NCBI GenBank assembly: GCA_947632165.1
Contig: CANROI010000112.1
Span: 1 to 5,166 of the forward strand
Source: an uncultured Clostridia bacterium
GTDB lineage: Bacteria; Bacillota; Clostridia; Christensenellales; Borkfalkiaceae
Reading direction: 5' to 3'
DNA length: 5,166 nt
Part shown: piece after piece, positions 1-5,166 of the stretch
Layout of the letters: each line of letters opens with the position of its first letter
Position numbering within the stretch: the stretch's first letter is position 1
Made by a program: the position numbers and the translations under genes
Notes under the pieces: model-generated
Told to the model about the DNA's origin: nothing
Database searches by the model: none
Seen by the model: the letters and a program-made list of their open reading frames with translations, nothing else

Positions 1-319
1 CGGGATAAGAGAGATTGCTGCCGAGGAAAACTTGCGAGCCGCCCATTCCGGAGGCATGATCGCTGACGGGAACAAGTTCATCATAGGAGAGCGCGCCGCT
101 GTCTGCCGCCTCAAAACTCAATAACAAGGTCATGATCTTGCACATGCTTGCAATCGGCAGACGCTCCATCTCGTTTTTTGCATAACAAACGGTTCCACTC
201 TCGTAATCGCAGAGATAGGCAGCCTTGCATTCGGCAAGCTCCTCCGCATTTGTCTGTTCAGATCCAAACGGCGCAAACGCCATTGCCAAAGCAAGCGCCG
301 CAATCATAAATTTTTTCAT
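1..319 (-). CDS. D-alanyl-D-alanine carboxypeptidase, DacF/PBP5 type (N-terminal 106 residues, truncated by window edge)
   Basis: This is a penicillin-binding serine peptidase (S11 family) that would trim the terminal D-Ala from peptidoglycan pentapeptides outside the membrane. The visible part has a signal peptide (MKK, a hydrophobic run at residues 4-18, then a likely signal peptidase I site after TNA, residue 25). The family-typical start of the catalytic domain follows, 'AAYLCDYESGTV' near residues 33-44 and 'ERLPIASMCKIMT' at 52-64. The SxxK motif is S58-M-C-K61, giving the nucleophile Ser58 and base Lys61. 'ASGMGGSQVFL' at 89-99 is also typical of clostridial DacF-like enzymes. The SxN and KTG motifs lie beyond the window. 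The ATG at 317-319 is chosen because the signal peptide begins there, although no good Shine-Dalgarno precedes it. The gene follows a SpoIIM-like gene after 75 bases, which favours a sporulation-associated paralogue (DacF), but that is inference. Confidence 0.9.
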   Translation of the reverse strand, partial: MKKFMIAALALAMAFAPFGSEQTNAEELAECKAAYLCDYESGTVCYAKNEMERLPIASMCKIMTLLLSFEAADSGALSYDELVPVSDHASGMGGSQVFLGSNLSYP

Positions 320-394
320 ACAAACAGCTTGTGTGATTTTACAAAAAATACACCGATCCGAAAAAACTCGCTCGGAAATATCGCCGACGCGACT

Positions 395-994
395 TCAGAG
401 GAGATTCCCGAGCGGATGGAACAGCGCGGCAAGCAAGACAGCTTCGAGCAAACAGATCATAAGAATCAGCACCGAAAGGAGCAAAAAATCGGCCAGCAGT
501 TCCTTTATATCGCCCGCACAAAAACGAAAACAGAAAGCGCGCGAAAAAGAGACCGCCGCGGCAAGCAGCAGAACACCGTCGGCCAAAATCCGGATGGGAA
601 TGTAGAGCGCAAACGCGACGATCGCGCCCGACATCCCATAGACGGAAAACAGGATGGCGACCGTACCGCCGAATGTATATCCCCTGAATGCCATCACCAT
701 TGCGGATAAGGCGAGCGCGGCCGGATGAACTCCCCCTATAAGCACCAGAAATAAGAGCAACGCGCAGCCTGCCGTGCGCTCGATAAAAATGAGAAAGACG
801 CTGCGATCGGAATAGCACACACGATCCAAAAAACGATCGCAGATCCGCAGCTGATATTCATAGAATGTGGGGGTCTTGATGAATACTATGCCACACATAG
901 TACTTGACAAAAGCAGCAAAAACAGGCAGAGCACGATCCATTTTCGCTGAAAAGCGCGCAAAAAAAGCTCTTTTAACATAAAAAGAGGGTTCAT
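395..994 (-). CDS. SpoIIM-like (stage II sporulation protein M family) polytopic membrane protein
   Basis: This 199-residue protein is mostly hydrophobic, with about five or six membrane segments: roughly residues 18-38, 73-88, 91-103, 109-133, 135-150 and 170-192. Three things point to the SpoIIM/COG1300 family. Its length is close to the roughly 210 residues usual for SpoIIM. A central block has 'FRGYTFGGTVAIL' (103-115) followed by a Gly-containing turn and 'YIP' (131-133), recalling the 'KGF..GFT...G..G...P' pattern. The C-terminal 'LEAVLLAALFHP' (183-194) resembles the family's 'IEAFITP' ending. Its place just ahead of a DacF-type gene also fits, since spoIIM and dacF are near neighbours in Bacillus subtilis. 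In sporulators SpoIIM works with SpoIID and SpoIIP in septal peptidoglycan thinning and engulfment. The resemblance was judged by eye and is moderate, so an unrelated membrane protein is possible. An AGAGGGG site at 1008-1014 supports the start at 994, though its spacing (13 bases) is long. Confidence 0.6.
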   Translation of the reverse strand: MNPLFMLKELFLRAFQRKWIVLCLFLLLLSSTMCGIVFIKTPTFYEYQLRICDRFLDRVCYSDRSVFLIFIERTAGCALLLFLVLIGGVHPAALALSAMVMAFRGYTFGGTVAILFSVYGMSGAIVAFALYIPIRILADGVLLLAAAVSFSRAFCFRFCAGDIKELLADFLLLSVLILMICLLEAVLLAALFHPLGNLL

Positions 995-1028
995 AACACA
1001 TTGTATGCCCCTCTTGATCTTATGATGA

Positions 1029-1051
1029 CTTTCGCCCCCAAACGGGGAAAG
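1029..1051. other. Short imperfect hairpin in the gap between the binding-protein and SpoIIM-like genes
   Basis: CTTT at 1029-1032 pairs with AAAG at 1048-1051, and CCCC (within 1035-1039) pairs with GGGG at 1044-1047, with a two-base bulge and a loop of 4-5 bases. It begins five bases past the stop of the solute-binding-protein gene in the transcribed direction. No T-run follows on the minus strand, so it is not a convincing intrinsic terminator. It could stabilise the 3' end of the upstream message or cause partial attenuation. Confidence 0.3.
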
Positions 1052-1055
1052 CGCT

Positions 1056-2327
1056 CTAAGTGTTTACGGCTGCCGTAAACGCGGCGACCGCATCTTTGAC
1101 TTCCTCCCCTTCGCCGATCTTCTTCAGCATGTTCCACCATGCGGTGCGTGCCCCCGCCCAGCCTCGCGTCACCTGATAGTAGTCGCCGAGATATTTGCGA
1201 AACTCCCCGTATTCGCTCATCAGCGTGTCGTTCTCATAGAGATTGTGGTCGAGATCGCGCACCGGGAAATAGTCGGTTGCGATCACGGCGCGTTCGTTGC
1301 TCTTGCCGACCGACGTCATATAGCGGATGAACGTCTTGGCGGCCCGGATACGCGTCTCGTCGCCGTTGTCGAAGATGCCGAAGCCCCAGATACCGCCCTG
1401 GAGCGCGGGGTCGCCCTCCTCCGTCGGGAATGCCATCGGAAACACATCAAAGTCGAGGTTCCCGCTGATCGTCTGGGTGACCTCGATTGCGCTGTTCCAA
1501 CAGAATGCCATCGCAAGATTCCCTGCGGCAAATTCGGCGATTTCGTCGGCGCCCAACAGACTGTCATCGAAAACGATCCCGTCCAGCGACTTGAGAAGCT
1601 CGAGCGCGCGGATATTTTCTTCACTGTTCACGGTGTATTGTGTGTGCTCCTCGTTGGTGAACGTGCCGCCATAGAGGTTGTTCACAAGCGCACGGGTGCC
1701 CTGATCGCCGCCCTGCCCGCCGCAATAGACGGCTCCGACCCGCTCTATGCCGTAGGCCCGCAGTTTTTTGACTGCGTCGATGAAGTTTTGGGTCGACCAG
1801 GTATGTGTTTCCTCATCGATATATTGCCATGCGTCCGCCTTTTCGAAGAGATCGCGGTTGATCGCCATGCAATGGGTCGTCATGCAGAGCGGGTAGACAT
1901 AGTAGTTCCCGTTGCTGTCGTGACAGGCGGCGCGAACGCTCTCGTAGATGTCCTTCTCCCCTTCCCAGAGGTCACGGATATCGACCATCCGCCCGCGGGC
2001 GCCCCAATTTGCGACAAGCCGCTCCGGGCCTTCGAAGATCAGATCGGGCAGCGCGTTATCTGCTATCGCCTTCTCGACGACCGAGTCCCCCGTTACATAG
2101 TCGATCGCGGTGACATTGATATGGATATCCGGATGATCCCTGTGGAAGGAGGTCAAAAGGGAGGACACCGTGCCCTTGTTCGCCCAACCGCCGATGGGAT
2201 AGGTCCAGAGCGTGAGCTCCACCGTCTCCGCCTCGCCTCCGCCGTTTGTGGGGCCGTCGGGATTCGGTGCGCATGCGGAAAAGAGAAGTAACGCACAGAG
2301 CGCAATCAACGCAAATATTCTTTTCAT
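1056..2327 (-). CDS. Extracellular solute-binding lipoprotein, sugar-binding family 1 type (423 aa)
   Basis: This is a surface lipoprotein that should bind a small ligand, probably a sugar or oligosaccharide, in a two-lobed MalE-like fold. Residues 1-19 are a lipoprotein signal peptide with charged KR, a hydrophobic core and lipobox F-S-A-C, so Cys19 would be lipidated. A Pro/Gly-rich linker (20-35) follows. Family-typical elements are 'VELTLWTYP' (36-44), an amphipathic helix then 'HPDIHINV' (65-72), 'LPDLIF' (93-98), 'YYVYPL' (142-147), the 'AINRDLFEKA' lobe-crossing segment (155-164), 'FAAGNLAMAFCW' (266-277) and 'GGIWGFGIF' (311-319) ahead of a helix ending 'FIRYMTS' (333-339). Many Trp and Tyr residues suit sugar stacking. 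The ATG at 2325-2327 is chosen because it directly precedes the signal peptide and follows a strong ribosome site; upstream in-frame ATGs lie within the kinase gene. It starts 16 bases after the kinase stop and has no permease or ATPase gene nearby, suggesting a sensing role. The ligand cannot be read from sequence. Confidence 0.93.
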   Translation of the reverse strand: MKRIFALIALCALLLFSACAPNPDGPTNGGGEAETVELTLWTYPIGGWANKGTVSSLLTSFHRDHPDIHINVTAIDYVTGDSVVEKAIADNALPDLIFEGPERLVANWGARGRMVDIRDLWEGEKDIYESVRAACHDSNGNYYVYPLCMTTHCMAINRDLFEKADAWQYIDEETHTWSTQNFIDAVKKLRAYGIERVGAVYCGGQGGDQGTRALVNNLYGGTFTNEEHTQYTVNSEENIRALELLKSLDGIVFDDSLLGADEIAEFAAGNLAMAFCWNSAIEVTQTISGNLDFDVFPMAFPTEEGDPALQGGIWGFGIFDNGDETRIRAAKTFIRYMTSVGKSNERAVIATDYFPVRDLDHNLYENDTLMSEYGEFRKYLGDYYQVTRGWAGARTAWWNMLKKIGEGEEVKDAVAAFTAAVNT

Positions 2328-2330
2328 CTT

Positions 2331-2339
2331 CCCCTCCTT
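2331..2339 (-). promoter_or_regulatory. Ribosome binding site of the solute-binding-protein gene
   Basis: Read on the minus strand this is AAGGAGGGG, with the GGAGG core five bases from the ATG at 2327. It lies wholly in the 16-base gap after the kinase stop. It fixes the start at 2327 rather than at the longer in-frame option at 2414. Confidence 0.85.
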
Positions 2340-2343
2340 GGGC

Positions 2344-4878
2344 TCAGGCGCCGAGATATTTTTCGAGAATTTGCGACAGGACATCCATGTCGATGGGTTT
2401 GGCGGCATGCGCATTCATGCCGCATTCGAGGCAGCGCTTTACATCGTCGGAGAAGGCGTCTGCACTCATCGCAATAATGGGGATCGTCTTTGCATCCGTA
2501 CGGTCCATCGCACGGATCGCCCGCGTCGACTCATAGCCGTTCATCACGGGCATGCGGATATCCATCAGAATCACATCGTACCAACCGACGGGAGAACGCT
2601 CGAACATTTCGGCACAGATCTTTCCGTCTGCCGCATGCTCGATCTGAAGGCCGATCTCCGAGAGAAGCTCCTCGGCAATCTCGCGGTTCAGATCGTTGTC
2701 TTCGGCGAGCAGCACGCGCTTGCCGTGGAAGTCGGCCCGGTTTTTCGTATCCCCGGCCTCAACTTCCGTGCCTTCGGAAGCGCGCTTCAGCTCGGAGCAG
2801 AGATTCCCCCTGAAGAGCGGCGTTGAGATGACGCCCGAGATCCCTGCGGATCTCGCCTTATCCCCGACTTCTTCCCACTCGTACGCGCCGAACAGCAAGA
2901 CCGTGCTCTTCCCTTCCGCGGCCTCGCGGATCTCGTTCGCAAACGCAAAGTTTTCCGTCCCCTCGAGCTCCCCGAGCAGGACGAATTGATAATCTTTTCG
3001 GGAGCCGTGCCGCTCTTGGATCTTCCGGAGCGCCGAGGCCGCATCGGGTGCGCGCTCTGCATGGCAACCGAGAGACTGCAGAACCGAAAGGGCACTTTCG
3101 GAGAGCAGTTCGTTGCGTTCTGCAACGAGGATATCCCATGCGGGTAGGCTCGGCGGGTTCTCCTCTTCCGCACGTCTTAAATCGAGCGTGACGTGAAACT
3201 CCGTCCCTCGGTTGAGTTTGCTCTTGACTTCGATCGTGCCCTCCATTGCGTCCACAAGATACTTTGTGATCGCCATGCCGAGCCCGGAGCCCTCCGTCTT
3301 CTGCACACGGCCGCTGTCTTCCCGGGAGAACGCGTCGAAGATGTGCTTCTGGAACTCATCCGTCATGCCGATGCCCGTATCCTTCACGCGCAGATGCACG
3401 CGCAGATAGTCGTTGCCCTTGGGAGAGGGATCTTCGCGGCACACGATGTCGATCACGCCGCCGTCGGGCGTGAACTTTATCGCGTTCCCGAGCAGGTTGA
3501 GCATGATCTGGCTGAACCGCACGCTGTCGCAATAGACAAATTCGGATGAGATATCGAAGATATAGACGTTGAACTTGTGCCCTTTGTTGTTCGCCTGCGG
3601 CTGGACAATGTTCACAATGCTCTGCAATGCCTCCGAGAGAGACATTTTATCGGGATGCAGTTCCAGCTTGCCGCTCTCGATCTTGGACATATCGAGGACG
3701 TCGTTGATGAGCCCGAGCAAATGGCGGCTCGAAAGTTCGATCTTCTTGAGGCAGCTCTGCACCTGCGCGGGATTGTTCAGATTTGCGCTCGCGATTGCAG
3801 TCATGCCGACGATGCCGTTCATGGGCGTGCGGATATCGTGGCTCATGTTGGAGAGGAACTCACTCTTTGCCTTGTTCGCATTCACTGCCGCACGGCGCGC
3901 CTCCTCGAGCTCGCGCATCTGTCTGCGCGTAAAGCGGAAATAGAAGGCGAACATCACGCCGAACGCGGCAAGAATGATGAAACAGCTTGAGAGCGCGGTC
4001 CAGCTCCAGGCGGCGCCCAAGCTGTTCACGGTCGCATCGAGCTGATTGAAGGGCAAGAAGAGCAGCAGATACCAATCGGAATAGGGCAGACTCGTGCCGA
4101 AGAGAAATCTCCTGTCGCCGTCGATAAAGAACTCGGTGGAAAAATCGTCGCCTGCCTTCATTTGGGCGCGGATCTCGGTGAGGAACGTCTCGTTGTCCTT
4201 TCCCGTGATCCGGTATTTGTCCCTGACGCGGCTGAAATAGTCCGCATCGTCTACTTCCATATTGCCGGTGATGATGAACTCACCGCTCGGCCTGATGATG
4301 AAATAATACGTATTGCCCGTGGTCATTGTGAGCGTATCGCTGATATAACTGACGGGCAGTGCGGCAATGAGAGCGACGCTGTCCTCTCCGCTCGTCATGG
4401 GGCAGACGGCGGGCGTTGCCATGAGGATCACGCGCTCTCCGTTTCGGTCCTTGCCCGGAGCCATAAACGAATCCCCGCTTTTGATCGCGCTCAAAAATTC
4501 CTCCGGGTCATCCGCCTCGATCTCATAGCCGTAGAGCATCTCGAAGGAGCCGTCTGGGGCGCAGAGCGCGAGATAATCCAGAAGCCGCGACCGCGCATTC
4601 TGAATGAGGACGCGGCGCTTTGCCTCGGGACGGAGACCGCTCTCCGCCGGCACGGAGTCCGCGAGCGCGCTCACCTGCGACAGACGCAATTCGAACGTCG
4701 TGCCGAAGTGGGCGGCGACCTGTTCGCTCATGCCTGCCATGTGCATGACACCGAAATCGCTGATCGCATCCTTCCCCATTCCGTTCATGAGGATCGTCAT
4801 AGAGGAAAAGACCACTACGCACAGAAACAACATAAAAAGACCGCCAACGATCAAAAAGTGCGCTCTCTTGGTTTTCAT
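2344..4878 (-). CDS. Membrane hybrid histidine kinase with extracytoplasmic sensor and two receivers, the first degenerate (844 aa)
   Basis: This is a sensor kinase that should autophosphorylate on His and pass phosphate to an internal receiver. Order: TM1 (about 8-31); an extracytoplasmic sensor of about 255 residues (32-288) with double-Cache-like features such as 'YYFIIRPSGEFIITGN' (191-206); TM2 (about 291-314); a short charged helix (315-340) in place of a recognisable HAMP; HisKA with 'NMSHDIRTPMNG' (344-355), phosphoacceptor His347; HATPase_c with N box N461-LLGNAIK, G1 'DTGIG' (500-504) and G2 'GSGLGM' (530-535). Receiver 1 (about 581-700) lacks the acceptor Asp. Receiver 2 (about 719-842) is canonical: E726/D727, acceptor D773 in 'LMDIRMP', S805 and K827. 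No DNA-binding or HPt domain follows. The ATG at 4876-4878 is chosen because TM1 follows at once, a ribosome site precedes it, and the longer in-frame reading runs through the promoter. It heads a probable operon with the solute-binding-protein gene. Confidence 0.96.
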   Translation of the reverse strand: MKTKRAHFLIVGGLFMLFLCVVVFSSMTILMNGMGKDAISDFGVMHMAGMSEQVAAHFGTTFELRLSQVSALADSVPAESGLRPEAKRRVLIQNARSRLLDYLALCAPDGSFEMLYGYEIEADDPEEFLSAIKSGDSFMAPGKDRNGERVILMATPAVCPMTSGEDSVALIAALPVSYISDTLTMTTGNTYYFIIRPSGEFIITGNMEVDDADYFSRVRDKYRITGKDNETFLTEIRAQMKAGDDFSTEFFIDGDRRFLFGTSLPYSDWYLLLFLPFNQLDATVNSLGAAWSWTALSSCFIILAAFGVMFAFYFRFTRRQMRELEEARRAAVNANKAKSEFLSNMSHDIRTPMNGIVGMTAIASANLNNPAQVQSCLKKIELSSRHLLGLINDVLDMSKIESGKLELHPDKMSLSEALQSIVNIVQPQANNKGHKFNVYIFDISSEFVYCDSVRFSQIMLNLLGNAIKFTPDGGVIDIVCREDPSPKGNDYLRVHLRVKDTGIGMTDEFQKHIFDAFSREDSGRVQKTEGSGLGMAITKYLVDAMEGTIEVKSKLNRGTEFHVTLDLRRAEEENPPSLPAWDILVAERNELLSESALSVLQSLGCHAERAPDAASALRKIQERHGSRKDYQFVLLGELEGTENFAFANEIREAAEGKSTVLLFGAYEWEEVGDKARSAGISGVISTPLFRGNLCSELKRASEGTEVEAGDTKNRADFHGKRVLLAEDNDLNREIAEELLSEIGLQIEHAADGKICAEMFERSPVGWYDVILMDIRMPVMNGYESTRAIRAMDRTDAKTIPIIAMSADAFSDDVKRCLECGMNAHAAKPIDMDVLSQILEKYLGA

Positions 4879-4888
4879 GTGGCTCTTT

Positions 4889-4897
4889 CCCCTCCTT
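4889..4897 (-). promoter_or_regulatory. Ribosome binding site of the hybrid kinase gene
   Basis: The minus strand reads AAGGAGGGG, the same nine bases as the site before the solute-binding-protein gene. The GGAGG core is 12 bases from the ATG at 4878, slightly longer than ideal, but no better start is nearby. Confidence 0.75.
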
Positions 4898-4930
4898 TTT
4901 TCGTAATTTCCTTGTATTCCCACGGGGAAC

Positions 4931-4959
4931 ATTATAGCATACACTGTTGAAAAAGTAAA
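4931..4959 (-). promoter_or_regulatory. Sigma-A type promoter with extended -10, driving the kinase and probably the solute-binding-protein gene
   Basis: On the minus strand a perfect TATAAT -10 occupies 4936-4931 and is preceded by TGC, an extended -10 (TGn) element. Seventeen bases upstream a -35 of TTTACT (4959-4954) matches four of six consensus positions. Transcription should begin near 4923-4926, giving an untranslated leader of about 45 bases before the ATG at 4878. The region between the flanking genes is AT-rich, as expected for a promoter. Confidence 0.8.
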
Positions 4960-4994
4960 TATTTTGTGATGAATTCCGGAAAATTTTTTCGGTT

Positions 4995-5166
4995 TTATCC
5001 GGTCTCCGTTTCCTGCGCATTCGCTCGGGAAGCCGCCATTTTGTGCAGCAGATCGTCGTAGCTCGAGACGCACTCAAAGCGGACGTCGCCTTCGAACATC
5101 TGACTGCACAACTTCTTCGCGCAGGCGATTTTTGCGTTTTCGATCTCATTCAACCGGGCAAGCTCC
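4995..5166 (-). CDS. C-terminal 56 residues of an unidentified protein; possible type III restriction/helicase subunit
   Basis: An open frame enters from the right edge and ends with TAA at 4995-4997. The visible tail is hydrophilic and mixed-charge: 'ELARLNEIENAKIACAKKL' near its start, then 'DVRFECVSSYDDLLHKM' and a polar end 'QETETG'. The pattern of a KI-x-C-A-K-K helix, a short loop, a 'V-x-F/Y' strand and a final 'SYDDLL' helix resembles, from memory, the C-terminal end of restriction/DEAD-box type III Res subunits, but 56 residues cannot decide this. The frame is preferred over the overlapping one starting at 5149 because its composition is protein-like, while the other is Arg/Ser-rich and runs on through the kinase promoter. 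It is co-directional with the kinase, but the kinase has its own promoter. Confidence 0.65.
   Translation of the reverse strand, partial: ELARLNEIENAKIACAKKLCSQMFEGDVRFECVSSYDDLLHKMAASRANAQETETG

Noticed and set aside
336..341. TAAAAT as a possible -10 for the carboxypeptidase gene
   Set aside because: There is no -35 better than three of six at 16-18 base spacing and no TGn extension; in an AT-rich 75-base gap this is expected by chance.
339..818. Minus-strand open frame of 159 codons overlapping the SpoIIM-like gene
   Set aside because: It is Arg/Ser/Gly-rich with no membrane pattern, lies in another frame of the polytopic membrane protein, and has no start signal of its own.
1000..1005. 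TACAAT as a possible -10 for the SpoIIM-like gene
   Set aside because: No matching -35 was found, and the start point would fall at the ATG, excluding the AGAGGGG ribosome site.
1245..2291. Plus-strand open frame of 348 codons
   Set aside because: It is fully antisense to the well-supported solute-binding-protein gene, has no family features and no credible ribosome site. It follows from codon bias on the coding strand.
4162..4950. Plus-strand open frame of 262 codons
   Set aside because: It lies opposite the kinase sensor region and the promoter, is rich in His/Arg/Glu without domain character, and is a shadow frame.
4970..5000. Possible intrinsic terminator after the right-edge gene (CCGG repeats with A and T runs)
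   Set aside because: The pairing CCGAAAA/TTTTCCGG leaves a loop of only about two bases plus a bulge, and no other stable GC stem precedes a T-run in the transcribed direction.
4523..5149. Minus-strand open frame of 208 codons spanning the promoter
   Set aside because: It crosses the right-edge gene, the promoter and the kinase start in another frame, with basic low-complexity composition.

Overview
This window reads as chromosomal DNA from an anaerobic, spore-lineage Firmicute, most likely class Clostridia. The basis is very purine-rich Shine-Dalgarno sites (AAGGAGGGG twice), a SpoIIM-like membrane protein beside a DacF/PBP5-type carboxypeptidase, a lipoprotein signal peptide on the binding protein, and the architecture of the hybrid kinase. 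Base composition is moderately GC-rich by eye (not counted), with AT-rich intergenic gaps. No species can be named from this alone.

All five supported genes lie on the minus strand, so transcription runs from the right end to the left. Right to left they are: (1) the last 56 codons of an unidentified protein, ending at 4995, with a faint resemblance to the C-terminus of type III restriction/helicase subunits; (2) a 117-base AT-rich gap carrying an extended -10 promoter and a strong ribosome binding site; (3) an 844-residue membrane hybrid histidine kinase (2344-4878) with an extracytoplasmic sensor, HisKA, HATPase_c, a degenerate receiver and a canonical receiver; (4) 16 bases further on, a 423-residue lipoprotein solute-binding protein of the sugar-binding family 1 type (1056-2327); (5) a 199-residue polytopic membrane protein resembling SpoIIM (395-994); and (6) the first 106 residues of a D-Ala-D-Ala carboxypeptidase (1-319), cut by the window edge.

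The most interesting unit is the kinase plus binding-protein pair. The binding protein has no permease or ATPase gene in the window. It is instead placed directly behind a transmembrane kinase, from what looks like a single promoter. The simplest inference is a sensory rather than transport role, in which the lipoprotein presents ligand to the kinase sensor domain. The kinase relays phosphate toward its C-terminal receiver, while the first receiver has lost all its expected catalytic residues and can only be structural or regulatory. No DNA-binding regulator, HPt protein or other output is visible here, so the target is unknown. The SpoIIM-like and carboxypeptidase genes form a separate sporulation/cell-wall neighbourhood, recalling the proximity of spoIIM and dacF in Bacillus. 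There is no rRNA, CRISPR array, insertion sequence or obvious tRNA.
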